Counted from the first letter of the stretch, positions 37,393 through 46,207 are shown. The stretch is DNA of 64,000 bases from UBA822 sp036336795 (GCA_036336795.1 JAYZFL010000006.1:18785-82784), one strand, 5' to 3'. The notes: a model not told the origin generated them from the sequence alone. Numbers and translations are program-made.

Positions 37393-38670
37393 ATGAATCG
37401 GCCAGCGTTAACGACCCATGGAATGGGAAAGAAGAGCCTCCACGACCGAGTGTCCGAGTCCATTGCCGGGGCCCTCACTTTGGTGCGCGTCGACTTTAAC
37501 GTACCGTTGGGAAACGACGGGAGGATTCTCGACGACATTAGACTGGTTCGCACGCTCCCCACACTCCGTCATCTGGTTGACGCTCGTGCGAAGATTATTC
37601 TCCTCTCCCATCTCGGAAGACCTAAAGGAATGGTGAAAGCGGGGCTCTCCCTCAGGGGTGTATCTCTCCATCTCGAAGAGCTTCTTGGGGTTCCGGTCAC
37701 CTTTTGTCCTAAGTCCACGGGTACGGTTACCCAAGCGGCCGTCGAAGAATTGGGGGAGGGGGAGATCCTGCTGCTGGAGAACACTCGCTTCCAATCAGAG
37801 GAGTTGGAAAACGATATGGTGTGGGCGGAATCACTTCGCCATGGAGCGAAGCTCTTCGTCAACGACGCGTTTGGATCTGCGCACCGAGCTCATGCCTCGA
37901 CTGTAGGGATCGCGAATACCGTACGAGCAGCCGGTGGTGAGGCTCTGGCGGGATTATTGATGGAGCGAGAACTTCGCTTTCTTGGCGAAACTCTTGCTGA
38001 TCCCGTACGCCCCTTCGTAGCCGTTATTGGTGGTGCGAAGATCTCCGGGAAGATCGATGTGATCGAGGCTCTGCTTCCGAGGGTGGATCTCCTGCTCATC
38101 GGTGGCGCGATGGCTAACACGTTCTTCCTTGCGCAGGGACTATGTGTGGGAAAATCACTCGTCGAGCGGGATAGTACAGAGATTGCAGAGGGCTTGTTGG
38201 AGCGGGCGGGAGACAGGATTCTCTTGCCGACAGATGTGGTGACTGCTGAGAGCTTGAAATCGGGAGCCACGACTCGGGAAACCCCGTGCGGGGAAGTATG
38301 TGAAGATGAGTGCATTGGTGACATAGGGTCCCGGTCAGTTCGGCGTTTTGCGAAGGTGATCTCGGGTGCGAGTACGGTCGTGTGGAACGGGCCCATGGGT
38401 GTGTTCGAGGTGTCGCCTTTCGAAGCCGGTACGTTTGCAGTGGCGAGAGCGGCTGCTTCGGCCGCCGACAAAGGTGGGGTGGTGGTTTTAGGTGGAGGAG
38501 ATTCGGCCGCTGCGGCACGGGCGTCAGGTATCGCGCACCGCATGACACACATCTCGACCGGGGGTGGCGCGACGCTGGAATTTCTCTCAGGCAAAGAGTT
38601 GCCCGGTGTTGTGGCTTTGTCGGATCGAATAGAAGAATCAGAGATCAGGACTGAGGAGGATAAAAGGTGA
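37393..38670 (+). CDS. pgk: Phosphoglycerate kinase
   Basis: Transfers phosphate from 1,3-bisphosphoglycerate to ADP. Motifs are VRVDFNVPL, LLSHLGRPKG, VNDAFGSAHRAHAST, the hinge VIGGAKISGKI, and the ADP-binding VVWNGPMGVFE and GGGDSAAAA. The ATG at 37,393 is used; an ATG at 37,423 would remove ten poorly conserved residues, and neither has a good Shine-Dalgarno. The stop overlaps the tpiA start (GTGA). Confidence 0.95.
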   Translation: MNRPALTTHGMGKKSLHDRVSESIAGALTLVRVDFNVPLGNDGRILDDIRLVRTLPTLRHLVDARAKIILLSHLGRPKGMVKAGLSLRGVSLHLEELLGVPVTFCPKSTGTVTQAAVEELGEGEILLLENTRFQSEELENDMVWAESLRHGAKLFVNDAFGSAHRAHASTVGIANTVRAAGGEALAGLLMERELRFLGETLADPVRPFVAVIGGAKISGKIDVIEALLPRVDLLLIGGAMANTFFLAQGLCVGKSLVERDSTEIAEGLLERAGDRILLPTDVVTAESLKSGATTRETPCGEVCEDECIGDIGSRSVRRFAKVISGASTVVWNGPMGVFEVSPFEAGTFAVARAAASAADKGGVVVLGGGDSAAAARASGIAHRMTHISTGGGATLEFLSGKELPGVVALSDRIEESEIRTEEDKR

Positions 38671-39425
38671 CGAGAATGGTGATCGCAGGAAACTGGAAAA
38701 TGCATCATGGTCCTTCCGCGACCCGAAAATTCTTCGAGGAATTTTCTCCTGAATTTGCAGAGCTTGAACCTCAGATTGTGATCTTTCCACCGGCGATATC
38801 GCTCTTGGCTGCCGCAGAGTCTCGAGGAGGTCGCCCGGAAGTGGAGCTGGGAATTCAGAACATCCATTGGGAGCCGAAGGGTGCTTTCACGGGCGAGCAC
38901 TCTTCACGGATGGCGATGGTGGCGGGTGCACGGTATGCCCTTGTGGGGCATTCGGAACGGCGACATGTGTTCGGTGAAACTGATGCTGAGGTCGAACTCA
39001 AGGTTTCTGCGGGGATAGAGGAGGGGCTCATGCCAGTCGTATGTGTCGGTGAAACGTTGGAAGAGCGACGCGCTGGGCGGGTAGAGGAAATAATCGTCCG
39101 TCAGTTGGATGCCGCTCTCTCTGGGTTTTCGCGGGCGACTGGGCAGGCTCTTATGGTTGCGTATGAGCCGGTCTGGGCTATCGGCACCGGAGAAACTGCG
39201 ACTCCAGATGACGTCGTGGCCGCACACGGTACTCTCCGAAGCCGGTTGACGGAATCCCATGGCGCCTCTTTTTCTGCCGCTACGGCCATCCTGTACGGGG
39301 GCAGTGTGAACCCTACGAATGCGCGGGATCTGCTCTCACTTCCCGACGTAGATGGCGTGTTGGTGGGTGGTGCGAGCCTGGAGGCCGAGAGCTTTGCGAA
39401 AATCGCTGAAGCTGGTGCACCATAA
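38667..39425 (+). CDS. tpiA: Triosephosphate isomerase
   Basis: Interconverts dihydroxyacetone phosphate and glyceraldehyde-3-phosphate. The catalytic lysine is in AGNWKMH, the histidine in VGHSERR and the glutamate in AYEPVWAIGTG; the phosphate loop YGGSVNPTN and GVLVGGASL are also present. The length of 252 residues is typical. The GTG start overlaps the pgk stop by 4 bases. Confidence 0.96.
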   Translation: MTRMVIAGNWKMHHGPSATRKFFEEFSPEFAELEPQIVIFPPAISLLAAAESRGGRPEVELGIQNIHWEPKGAFTGEHSSRMAMVAGARYALVGHSERRHVFGETDAEVELKVSAGIEEGLMPVVCVGETLEERRAGRVEEIIVRQLDAALSGFSRATGQALMVAYEPVWAIGTGETATPDDVVAAHGTLRSRLTESHGASFSAATAILYGGSVNPTNARDLLSLPDVDGVLVGGASLEAESFAKIAEAGAP

Positions 39426-39447
39426 GGACTTCCACGATGACGCAAGG

Positions 39448-39476
39448 TTGACACAGGGAAGCGGCGTAGCCACTTT
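39448..39476 (+). promoter_or_regulatory. Candidate promoter upstream of secG
   Basis: A perfect -35 TTGACA (39,448-39,453) with 17-base spacing to a weak -10 CACTTT (39,471-39,476), 37 bases before secG. It could let secG be expressed apart from tpiA. Confidence 0.35.
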
Positions 39477-39512
39477 TAGCCCCTAATTCCTAACCCATCA
39501 GACGACTACTCT

Positions 39513-39896
39513 ATGTACACGATCTTACTGACTCTCCTTGTGCTGGACGGCCTTTTTCTCGGCGTCATCGTCCTTCTTCAATCCGGGAAAGGTGGTGGGC
39601 TCGCAGCTATGGGTGGTAGCGGCACCGCCACAGACGGTATTCTGGGTGGCCGGCAGGCCACAACCATGCTGACCCGTGGAACATGGATTACTGGATCGGC
39701 CTTCATGGGCTTAGCACTGATCTTGTCCATCATGTCGTCCCGGGCTCAACTGCCAGAGTCGATTCTCAGACAGGATGTAGCGCCCGTCATGCCGGCCGCT
39801 CAGCCGATTCTCCCCAGCCTCAACGAAAGTGGGGACGCCGGTGAAGGATCTCAAGAAGCTACCGATGTACCGCCCAATGACGAGGGCAACGACTGA
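39513..39896 (+). CDS. secG: Preprotein translocase subunit SecG
   Basis: Small inner-membrane subunit of the SecYEG channel. An N-terminal helix (about residues 4-21) is followed by the conserved QSGKGGGLA segment, a short glycine-rich loop and a second helix (about 55-75). The hydrophilic C-terminal tail of some 50 residues is longer than in E. coli and is low in conservation. Presence directly after tpiA is the common bacterial order. Confidence 0.92.
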   Translation: MYTILLTLLVLDGLFLGVIVLLQSGKGGGLAAMGGSGTATDGILGGRQATTMLTRGTWITGSAFMGLALILSIMSSRAQLPESILRQDVAPVMPAAQPILPSLNESGDAGEGSQEATDVPPNDEGND

Positions 39897-39988
39897 CCAA
39901 TCCCCGGTCCGATGCCCATCTGTGTGTGCGGCTGTAGAGCGGGCGTCGGATCCCAACCGTACACTCCTCGTGAGCAGCTGATGCAGTC

Positions 39989-41017
39989 GTGCCGACCGTG
40001 AGCCCTCCTGAACATGTGTCGAAAACTGCGCAGGGTGAGCCCGTAACCCTTCTTGAGGCGATCAGTGAAGGCATTTTCGAGGAAATGGTTTCTGACGAGA
40101 GAGTATTTCTCGTGGGCGAAGACATCGGAGTATATGGGGGCGCCTTCAAGGTTACCCGTGGATTCCTTGACTTTTTTGGTGCGTCGCGAGTCATCGACGC
40201 GCCGATCGCAGAGGGAGGTTTTACTGGAGCTGCAGCCGGTGCGGCCCATATGGGACTCCGACCGGTGGTTGAGATGCAGTTCATGGACTTTATTTCCCCG
40301 GCGTACGACGTCATCACGAACTACATTGCTACCTCTTTGTACCGTGGAAGTGGACCGATGCCACTCGTTGTCAGGGGACCGGTTGGTGGCGGGAACCGAG
40401 CGGGTCCCTTTCACTCACAGAATGTCGAGATGGCCTTTTTTCACACACCGGGCCTAAAGATCGTTTATCCGAGTAATCCATACGATGCCAAGGGTCTCAT
40501 CAAGGCCTCCATCCGAGACGAAAACCCCGTAATATTCGAGGAGCACAAGGGCTTGTACCGAGCACCATTCCTGAGAGAGGTGCTTCCACAGGAGGACTAC
40601 GTCGTACCCCTCGGAAGCGCTCGGATTACACGGAAAGGTTGTGATGTCACTGTTGTCACGTACGGCCTGATGGTGCACAAGAGTGCTGAAGCGGCGGAAG
40701 AACTCGAACGAGATGACGGTCTGAGTCTAGAGATCGTGGACCTGCGTACCCTTTTGCCGCTTGATGATGAAACCATCATCGAAAGTGTGAAGAAGACGGG
40801 GCGTCTACTGGTGGTCCACGAAGATACGAGGACCGGAGGAATTGCCGGGGAAATCGCGATGAGAGTGAGTGAGAGTGCGTTTGAATGGCTCGACGCTCCG
40901 ATGTTGCGAGTTACTGCGATCGATTCTCCCGTTCCGTACTCCGGTACGTTGGAGGATTATTTTCTCCCGCAGTCAACGGACATTGTTACGGCGGCGAGAT
41001 ATCTCGCGAACTATTGA
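39989..41017 (+). CDS. 2-oxoacid dehydrogenase E1 beta subunit
   Basis: Thiamine-diphosphate-dependent decarboxylase component, beta chain, of a pyruvate or branched-chain 2-oxoacid dehydrogenase complex. Signatures are FLVGEDIGVYGG (thiamine-site glutamate), VIDAPIAEGGFTGAAAGAA, GGGNRAGPFHSQNVEMAFFHTPGL split across the active-site loop, and IVDLRTLLPLD. The length of 342 residues is usual. The alpha chain that normally precedes it is not here: 92 bases separate it from secG. The E2 gene follows after about 120 bases, and the substrate (pyruvate versus branched-chain) cannot be settled. Confidence 0.9.
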   Translation: MPTVSPPEHVSKTAQGEPVTLLEAISEGIFEEMVSDERVFLVGEDIGVYGGAFKVTRGFLDFFGASRVIDAPIAEGGFTGAAAGAAHMGLRPVVEMQFMDFISPAYDVITNYIATSLYRGSGPMPLVVRGPVGGGNRAGPFHSQNVEMAFFHTPGLKIVYPSNPYDAKGLIKASIRDENPVIFEEHKGLYRAPFLREVLPQEDYVVPLGSARITRKGCDVTVVTYGLMVHKSAEAAEELERDDGLSLEIVDLRTLLPLDDETIIESVKKTGRLLVVHEDTRTGGIAGEIAMRVSESAFEWLDAPMLRVTAIDSPVPYSGTLEDYFLPQSTDIVTAARYLANY

Positions 41018-41141
41018 CGTGATCGGTGAAGTAAGAACTTCGAGTGTTGTTGGAACGGTAGGACCGCCGTGCGTTTCTCCGGGTATTCTGGGATCGCCGG
41101 TGTTGATGAACACCAGACTAGATTGAATCTGGAGAAGTAAC

Positions 41142-42533
41142 GTGGCCCGAATTGAGATTCCGATGCCCCAGATGGGAGAATCCATCGTCGAAGGCACGGT
41201 ATCAAAGTGGCTGAAAGGAGTCGGTGACTCCGTCAAGCGGGATGAACCGATCCTGGAAATCTCCACGGACAAGGTGGATGCCGAGATTCCATCTCCCCAA
41301 TCGGGTACGCTCGTAGAGGTGCATATCCAGGAGGGAGAGACAGTGGAGGTCGGCACGATTGTCGCATATATCGACACCGAACCGGGAGCTGCTGCTACGG
41401 GACCTCCGCCTGTCGGATCTGATGAGATGCTGGAGTCAGACACGCCTGCGTCTTCTGTTGTTCCGAAGATAGATGTTTCTTCGCCCATTCCTCCGACACC
41501 CTCCGCAGACGGGAGCGGGGCATCTTCCGTCTCAGTTGAGGAGCGACTCCGTACTCGCTCTACTCCCGTGGTTAGGAAAATTGCAGAAGAACACGGAATC
41601 TCGATTGAAGACCTGTCCGGCACGGGTACAGCAGGTCGAGTGACCAAACACGATATCCTCTCCTACATCGAGGACGGGGAGTCCCGTTCAGATCCTACCC
41701 CGTCCAATGTGATTCGGGAGATGCCGGGCGGACCGTTCTCGCCACCGCTGGCGACGCCACCAGGTGCCGTTTCGGACGTGTGGGCGGCCTTCTACAGTAA
41801 GGTGCAACACCCGGAATTTCCCGTACGTGAAGGTGACCACGTTGAGCCGATGGATAAGATCCGTGGCCTCACAGCCGAGCATATGGTGCTGGCAAAGCGG
41901 ATCGCACCACATGTGCACTCTTTTATCGAGATCGACTTCTCACGCATAGATCGGATTCGAACCCAAAGTAGAGCGAAGTGGGACGAGCAGGAAATCCGAG
42001 TCAGCTATACGGCTTTTGTGGCGTGGGCTTGCTCGCGGTTATTGCGTGGTTATCCGAACGTGAACGGCACTGTGTCCGGAAACAACGTGATATACCGAGG
42101 TAGTGTCAACATAGGATTGGCCGTTGACCTTGACCCGGGTCTGATCGTACCCGTAATCCACGGTACTGATGACCTTAGCCTCATCGGTATTGGCAAGAAG
42201 ATCATCGATTTGGCGGATCGGGCACGGCGCCGCAAACTGGCTCCGAGTGAGATTCAGGGTGCCTCTTTTTCTATCACTAATCCGGGTGTCCTAGGAACCC
42301 TTGTAGGTATGCCGATCATACCGAAGGGTACGGCGGCGATACTTGGGACCGGTGCGATCGAAAAGCGCACCGTCGTGGTGGAGGATCCCCTTACAGGTAC
42401 GGACGCGATTGCCATCCGTAAGCGGGCTCTTTTCTCGCTGGGCTACGATCATCGGATTGTAGACGGGGCGAATGCTGCGCGATTCCTTTCCGACTTGAAG
42501 GAACTCCTAGAGGATTTCCCGGAGGACGCGTAG
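41142..42533 (+). CDS. 2-oxoacid dehydrogenase E2, dihydrolipoyl acyltransferase
   Basis: Core acyltransferase of a 2-oxoacid dehydrogenase complex. The N-terminal lipoyl domain (about residues 1-78) has the lipoylated lysine in STDKVDAEIPSP. A Pro/Ser/Ala-rich linker is followed by the E1/E3-binding domain (STPVVRKIAEEHGISIEDL...GRVTKHDIL). The catalytic domain ends with GYDHRIVDGANAARFL, with the active-site histidine and aspartate. The length of 463 residues fits. It is flanked by an E1 beta gene and lipB, so complex and lipoate attachment are genetically linked. No E3 (lipoamide dehydrogenase) is in the window. Confidence 0.91.
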   Translation: MARIEIPMPQMGESIVEGTVSKWLKGVGDSVKRDEPILEISTDKVDAEIPSPQSGTLVEVHIQEGETVEVGTIVAYIDTEPGAAATGPPPVGSDEMLESDTPASSVVPKIDVSSPIPPTPSADGSGASSVSVEERLRTRSTPVVRKIAEEHGISIEDLSGTGTAGRVTKHDILSYIEDGESRSDPTPSNVIREMPGGPFSPPLATPPGAVSDVWAAFYSKVQHPEFPVREGDHVEPMDKIRGLTAEHMVLAKRIAPHVHSFIEIDFSRIDRIRTQSRAKWDEQEIRVSYTAFVAWACSRLLRGYPNVNGTVSGNNVIYRGSVNIGLAVDLDPGLIVPVIHGTDDLSLIGIGKKIIDLADRARRRKLAPSEIQGASFSITNPGVLGTLVGMPIIPKGTAAILGTGAIEKRTVVVEDPLTGTDAIAIRKRALFSLGYDHRIVDGANAARFLSDLKELLEDFPEDA

Positions 42534-42538
42534 CTCGA

Positions 42539-43243
42539 GTGTCCCTTCAGAAATATTCTAGCGAGTCGATGGAGTTGGAGGTGCAGCGAACGGGGCTCAT
42601 TTCGTATGGAGAAGCCCTGGCACTTCAGTCCGATTTGGTTAAGCGGCGGCGGAATGGAGATTCGCCTGACCAACTCCTACTTCTCGAACATCCTCACGTG
42701 ATCACAATGGGTACGGGAACTCGAGGTGATCACGTGCTTGCGGACCGGGTGGAACGGAAGCGTCTCGGCATTGATCTCGTCGAGGTCGGGCGCGGCGGAG
42801 CCGTGACGTATCACGGCCCAGGACAACTAATTGGGTATCCGATTCTGGACCTGAAGCCCAGTCGGAAGGATGTGTACCGCTATCTCCGAGACCTTGAACA
42901 AGTAATCATCGACGCTCTAAGTGCACTCGGAGTTCATGGGCACAGACTGAAAGGCCAGACAGGCGTCTGGGTGAGCGGTTGTAAAATCGCTGCTGTTGGT
43001 GTGCGTGTATCAAGTAGCTGGATCACTTCGCACGGGTTTGCGTTGAATATCTCCACGGATCTCTCCTACTTTAAAACGATTGTTCCTTGTGGCCTCCAAG
43101 GCGTGTGCGTCACCTCGGTTTCGAAAGAATTCGGTCGGCACAGGGAAGTGGCAGAGGTGATTCCGATGGTCATAAACGCATTTGCGGCGCTTTTCGAAAG
43201 ACGGGTGGTTAGTGGTAGCCGAACAACTGGAGCCGAGATCTGA
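42539..43243 (+). CDS. lipB: Octanoyl-ACP:protein octanoyltransferase
   Basis: Transfers octanoyl from ACP to lipoyl domains, the first step of lipoate synthesis. The RGGAVTYHGPGQLIGYPI segment is the family hallmark. The catalytic pair is K149 (GCKIAAVGV) and C184 (IVPCGL). The length of 234 residues is normal. GTG at 42,539 starts 5 bases after the E2 stop; a later ATG at 42,569 also fits. It supplies the modification for the adjacent E2. The partner LipA is not in the window. Confidence 0.93.
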   Translation: MSLQKYSSESMELEVQRTGLISYGEALALQSDLVKRRRNGDSPDQLLLLEHPHVITMGTGTRGDHVLADRVERKRLGIDLVEVGRGGAVTYHGPGQLIGYPILDLKPSRKDVYRYLRDLEQVIIDALSALGVHGHRLKGQTGVWVSGCKIAAVGVRVSSSWITSHGFALNISTDLSYFKTIVPCGLQGVCVTSVSKEFGRHREVAEVIPMVINAFAALFERRVVSGSRTTGAEI

Positions 43244-43289
43244 TTGCAACACATAGTGGCTATGGCACGGCTTGTTTTCCAGAATCCGG

Positions 43290-43862
43290 TCAGGAAGGTG
43301 GAGTGAATTCCGTGTAATTTAGGAAGCGGCCGTATTTGTCACGTTGCTCGGTTAACCAGGCACTGTATCCGCTATCGATCAACCCCCCTGAAGATGTTGC
43401 ATTCTTTGCCGCAGAGGTGGCAAGATGATTCGCGTACTCATTCTGCGGATGCCCGATGTGTCCACGCACCCAATCCCAGTCCACAGTGCATAATCCGGCT
43501 ACCCGGTCGAGTTCTTTCCACAGGTCGATGTTCTCGATTGTTCCACCCTTCCGACGCATTCCGCGAGCCTTCCACTTTGGTAACCATTCCGTCATGCCCT
43601 TGATGAGGTATTGACTGTCCGAGACGAACTGAATTCTGCAGTGTTGCTTGCGGAGAAGATTGAGACCCACGATGGCACTGTGAAGTGCCATACGGTTGTT
43701 AGTCGTGTCTGGTCCTGAGACCCAATAGTCACGGCGTATCCATTGGTCTCCCTCCCAGTGTTCGACGATGCCCCCGGCACCGCCCGGATTCGCTTGCTCT
43801 TCAAATTGATTACCCAGACAAGATTCGTCAGCGAAGATCGTGATGTTGAAGAGTTTCTGCAT
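43290..43862 (-). CDS. RNase H-fold protein with altered active site
   Basis: A 190-residue homologue of ribonuclease HI, which cleaves RNA in RNA-DNA hybrids. It aligns well with E. coli RnhA: IFADESCLGN (D12), NNRMAL, FVSDSQYLIKG (D82), and GHIGHPQNEYAN with H135. Of the four catalytic acids, the one in NRMEL is alanine here (A59) and the last aspartate is asparagine (N145); only D12 and D82 remain. The enzyme may be weak, use other residues, or act as a binding protein. A C-terminal extension of about 40 residues ends in FLNYTEF. It is convergent with lipB and divergent from carA. Confidence 0.82.
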   Translation of the reverse strand: MQKLFNITIFADESCLGNQFEEQANPGGAGGIVEHWEGDQWIRRDYWVSGPDTTNNRMALHSAIVGLNLLRKQHCRIQFVSDSQYLIKGMTEWLPKWKARGMRRKGGTIENIDLWKELDRVAGLCTVDWDWVRGHIGHPQNEYANHLATSAAKNATSSGGLIDSGYSAWLTEQRDKYGRFLNYTEFTPPS

Positions 43863-43950
43863 GTCTGTATTCCACGTCGTTCGTTCAGTGCTCCAGGGCC
43901 CGGGAAAGGTAGGGGTATGATCGTGCTCTCGGACAGGTAGGTGTTACCGC

Positions 43951-43978
43951 TTGACTCCTAAAGACCCACCTTTAGATT
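43951..43978 (+). promoter_or_regulatory. Candidate sigma70 promoter for carA
   Basis: TTGACT (43,951-43,956), then 16 bases, then TAGATT (43,973-43,978). The predicted start lies about 20-35 bases before the carA start codon. Confidence 0.4.
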
Positions 43979-44005
43979 GCCTCGGCCAAGCCAACAACCT
44001 TTTGT

Positions 44006-45163
44006 TTGGAAACCGGATCATTGGCTCGAATTCTCCATCGCGAACTGGCATACCTTCTTCTTGAGGATGGTCGCCACTTCGACGGCTTTCAGTTCGGCGC
44101 CCCGGGGCCCTCCCTGGGAGAGGTCGTGTTCAATACCTCCATGACGGGCTATCAAGAGATCCTGACAGACCCTTCTTACGCTGGACAGCATGTGTTGATG
44201 ACCTATCCACTCATCGGAAACTATGGTGTAAATAACGACGACCGAGAGTCTGAGGTTCCACAACCGGCGGGATTCATCATCAGAGAGGCTCCCCCACAGC
44301 ATTCGTCCTGGCGAGCCACCGACTCTCTTGAAGAATACCTGATCCAGCATGATATCGTTGGCATCTCCGGTGTAGATACAAGGGCACTAACCCGTCACAT
44401 TCGGTCGAAGGGCGCCATGCGGGGGGCGATCGCACCTAGGGAAGTGAACCCCACCCCCTTGCTGGAACGGGTGCTGGCCCATCCTCGCATGGAAGGTTTG
44501 GATCTGGCATGTGGAGTTTCTACCGATCGTCGCTACGAAGTGAGCGCCCTCGGCGAGGAGCGTTTTCACGTCCTTGCCTATGATTTCGGTATGAAAGCTC
44601 ATTCCCCTCGTCTTTTGGCTGAGCGAGGGTGCCGTGTCACCGTCATACCGGCTGAGACGCCAACGGCGGACGTTCTTGCGGAGCGACCTGACGGACTGTT
44701 CGTCTCCAACGGCCCGGGTGATCCTGCCGCAGTCGAAAAAGCTGAAGGTGCCATACTCAGTCTTTCCGAGATCGGTACACCGGTATTCGGTATTTGCTTG
44801 GGCCATCAGTTGATTGCCCGAGCGTTCGGAGCGGAAACATATAAACTTCCGTTTGGGCATCACGGGGGTAATCACCCGGTTCGAAACCTGGATCAGGATA
44901 CGGTGGAAATCACTTCGCAGAACCACGGCTTCGCCGTGAGAGCTGGAGACGATAACGGAATTACGGGGGCCCCGTCATTGAGGCTCACCCACGTAAATCT
45001 TTACGACGGAACCGTTGAGGGCATTGCCCATCGCGAGCGCCCAGTATTTGCCGTACAGTATCATCCCGAAGCAGCGCCGGGTCCACACGACAGTCGGTAC
45101 CTATTCGATCAATTCATCAAGCTACTTGAAGGCGGGCATCTCGTAGGTTCAACAGTCACTTGA
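44006..45163 (+). CDS. carA: Carbamoyl-phosphate synthase, small chain
   Basis: Glutaminase subunit delivering ammonia to CarB for carbamoyl phosphate, used in pyrimidine and arginine synthesis. The N-terminal domain includes LLLEDGRHFDGFQFG and VVFNTSMTGYQEILTDPSY. The glutaminase domain has the nucleophile C264 in GICLGHQL, the histidine and glutamate of AVQYHPEAAPGPHD, and SNGPGDPAAV. The start is either TTG at 44,006 or TTG at 44,021. The length of 385 residues is normal. carB is not adjacent: an HU gene follows. Confidence 0.94.
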   Translation: METGSLARILHRELAYLLLEDGRHFDGFQFGAPGPSLGEVVFNTSMTGYQEILTDPSYAGQHVLMTYPLIGNYGVNNDDRESEVPQPAGFIIREAPPQHSSWRATDSLEEYLIQHDIVGISGVDTRALTRHIRSKGAMRGAIAPREVNPTPLLERVLAHPRMEGLDLACGVSTDRRYEVSALGEERFHVLAYDFGMKAHSPRLLAERGCRVTVIPAETPTADVLAERPDGLFVSNGPGDPAAVEKAEGAILSLSEIGTPVFGICLGHQLIARAFGAETYKLPFGHHGGNHPVRNLDQDTVEITSQNHGFAVRAGDDNGITGAPSLRLTHVNLYDGTVEGIAHRERPVFAVQYHPEAAPGPHDSRYLFDQFIKLLEGGHLVGSTVT

Positions 45164-45188
45164 CGTTCCAGGCTCGACAACGTTACCG
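45160..45188 (+). promoter_or_regulatory. Candidate promoter for the HU gene
   Basis: TTGACG (45,160-45,165) and TTACCG (45,183-45,188), spaced by 17 bases, lie about 50 bases before the HU start. The -10 match is weak. Confidence 0.3.
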
Positions 45189-45236
45189 TGCCTCCCGCGC
45201 TGTGCCTGTGCAACCTACCGCTTTCTGGAGAAACGC

Positions 45237-45557
45237 ATGACCAAAGCCGACCTCGTCGAGCAGGTCGCAGAAGCAATTGGTCCCGGGATCACTAAGAAGG
45301 ACTGTGCCTTGGTTGTGGACGGTCTACTCAACGCCGTGAAGCGAGCTCTTGCGAATGGCGAAGACATTGAGATCCGTGGGTTCGGGACCTTTAAGGTGAG
45401 AAAGCGGAAGAGTCGTATGGCTCGAAACCCAAGAACTGGCGAGGGTGTCCAAGTCCCATCTCGGAAAGTGCCTGTTTTTAAGCCCTCAAAGCATCTTCGC
45501 AAACGCGTGAGTCAGTTGGAGGGGGCCTCCCCTGTAGAGGAGACTGGTCTAGTTTAG
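45237..45557 (+). CDS. HU/IHF-family DNA-binding protein
   Basis: A small nucleoid protein that bends DNA. MTKADLVEQVAEAIG, the IEIRGFGTFKVRKRKSR strand and RNPRTGEGVQVPSRKVPVFKPSKHLR arm region match the HU/IHF family. At 106 residues it has a 12-residue acidic tail after the usual end. GGAG lies 6 bases before the ATG. It stands as its own transcription unit between carA and the ECF sigma operon; HU versus IHF cannot be decided. Confidence 0.92.
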   Translation: MTKADLVEQVAEAIGPGITKKDCALVVDGLLNAVKRALANGEDIEIRGFGTFKVRKRKSRMARNPRTGEGVQVPSRKVPVFKPSKHLRKRVSQLEGASPVEETGLV

Positions 45558-45589
45558 CTTCTTACATGCCGATCACCCTGATTCGGCGT

Positions 45590-45616
45590 GAACCTCGTGC
45601 CCACCTCCCTGCGTTT
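45590..45616 (+). promoter_or_regulatory. ECF-type promoter candidate
   Basis: GAACC (45,590-45,594), 17 bases, then CGTTT (45,612-45,616): the usual -35/-10 shape for extracytoplasmic-function sigma factors. The predicted start is about 27 bases before the sigma gene, fitting autoregulation. Confidence 0.4.
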
Positions 45617-45649
45617 AACACATTGGTACTGGCGGACGTCTAATCTGCG

Positions 45650-46207
45650 ATGCCTGAGGACTCCACCCGCGAGCCGCTTTCAGACGATGAGTTGGTCTAT
45701 CTTGTCCAGTCCGGTGACCGGCGGGCCATGAACGAATTGGTGGATCGGCACCATGGCATGGTGTTTCGAGCCTGTATCGCCATCCTCAACGAGGAGGATT
45801 TAGCTGCGGATGCTACTCAGAATAGCTTCATTAAGGCTTTTCGGGCCATTGACCGCTTCAGAGGTGATGCGGCTCTACGCACATGGCTGGTTGCCATTGC
45901 GAGAAACGAAGCGCGAGGGATTCTACGCAAAGTCAAAAGGCGGCGAGAGCAAAGCCTTGAAGACGCGGGACCTGTTGCATCCTTGGAACAGGATCCCTCC
46001 CAGCAGGTTGAGCTTCACTCGGAAAAGGCTCGCATCCGCGCTAGCCTCTCTCGCCTTCCGAGGAAGCAGAGGTTATCCGTGACGTTGAGAATCGATGAGG
46101 GATTGAGCTTTCGTGAGATCGGTGAGATCATAGAGTCATCCGAGGGAGCGGCTCGTGTCAACTACCATCATGGGATTCGTCGGCTGAGGGAACTCTTGAA
46201 GTTATGA
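45650..46207 (+). CDS. ECF RNA polymerase sigma factor
   Basis: A 185-residue sigma-70 family protein of the extracytoplasmic-function type. Region 2 runs from about residue 30 to 95 (LAADATQNSFIKAFRAIDRFRG, RTWLVAIARNEAR) and region 4 from 120 to 180 (LPRKQRLSVTLRIDEGLSFREIGEIIESSEGAARV). There is no region 3. The following zinc-finger protein gene overlaps its stop by 4 bases, so it is a likely anti-sigma partner. The signal is unknown. An ECF-like promoter candidate precedes it. Confidence 0.9.
   Translation: MPEDSTREPLSDDELVYLVQSGDRRAMNELVDRHHGMVFRACIAILNEEDLAADATQNSFIKAFRAIDRFRGDAALRTWLVAIARNEARGILRKVKRRREQSLEDAGPVASLEQDPSQQVELHSEKARIRASLSRLPRKQRLSVTLRIDEGLSFREIGEIIESSEGAARVNYHHGIRRLRELLKL

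Noticed and set aside
37890..38900. Long minus-strand reading frame opposite pgk and tpiA
   Set aside because: It is the shadow of two genes with strong family matches, and its translation is rich in serine, proline and arginine with no recognisable domain.
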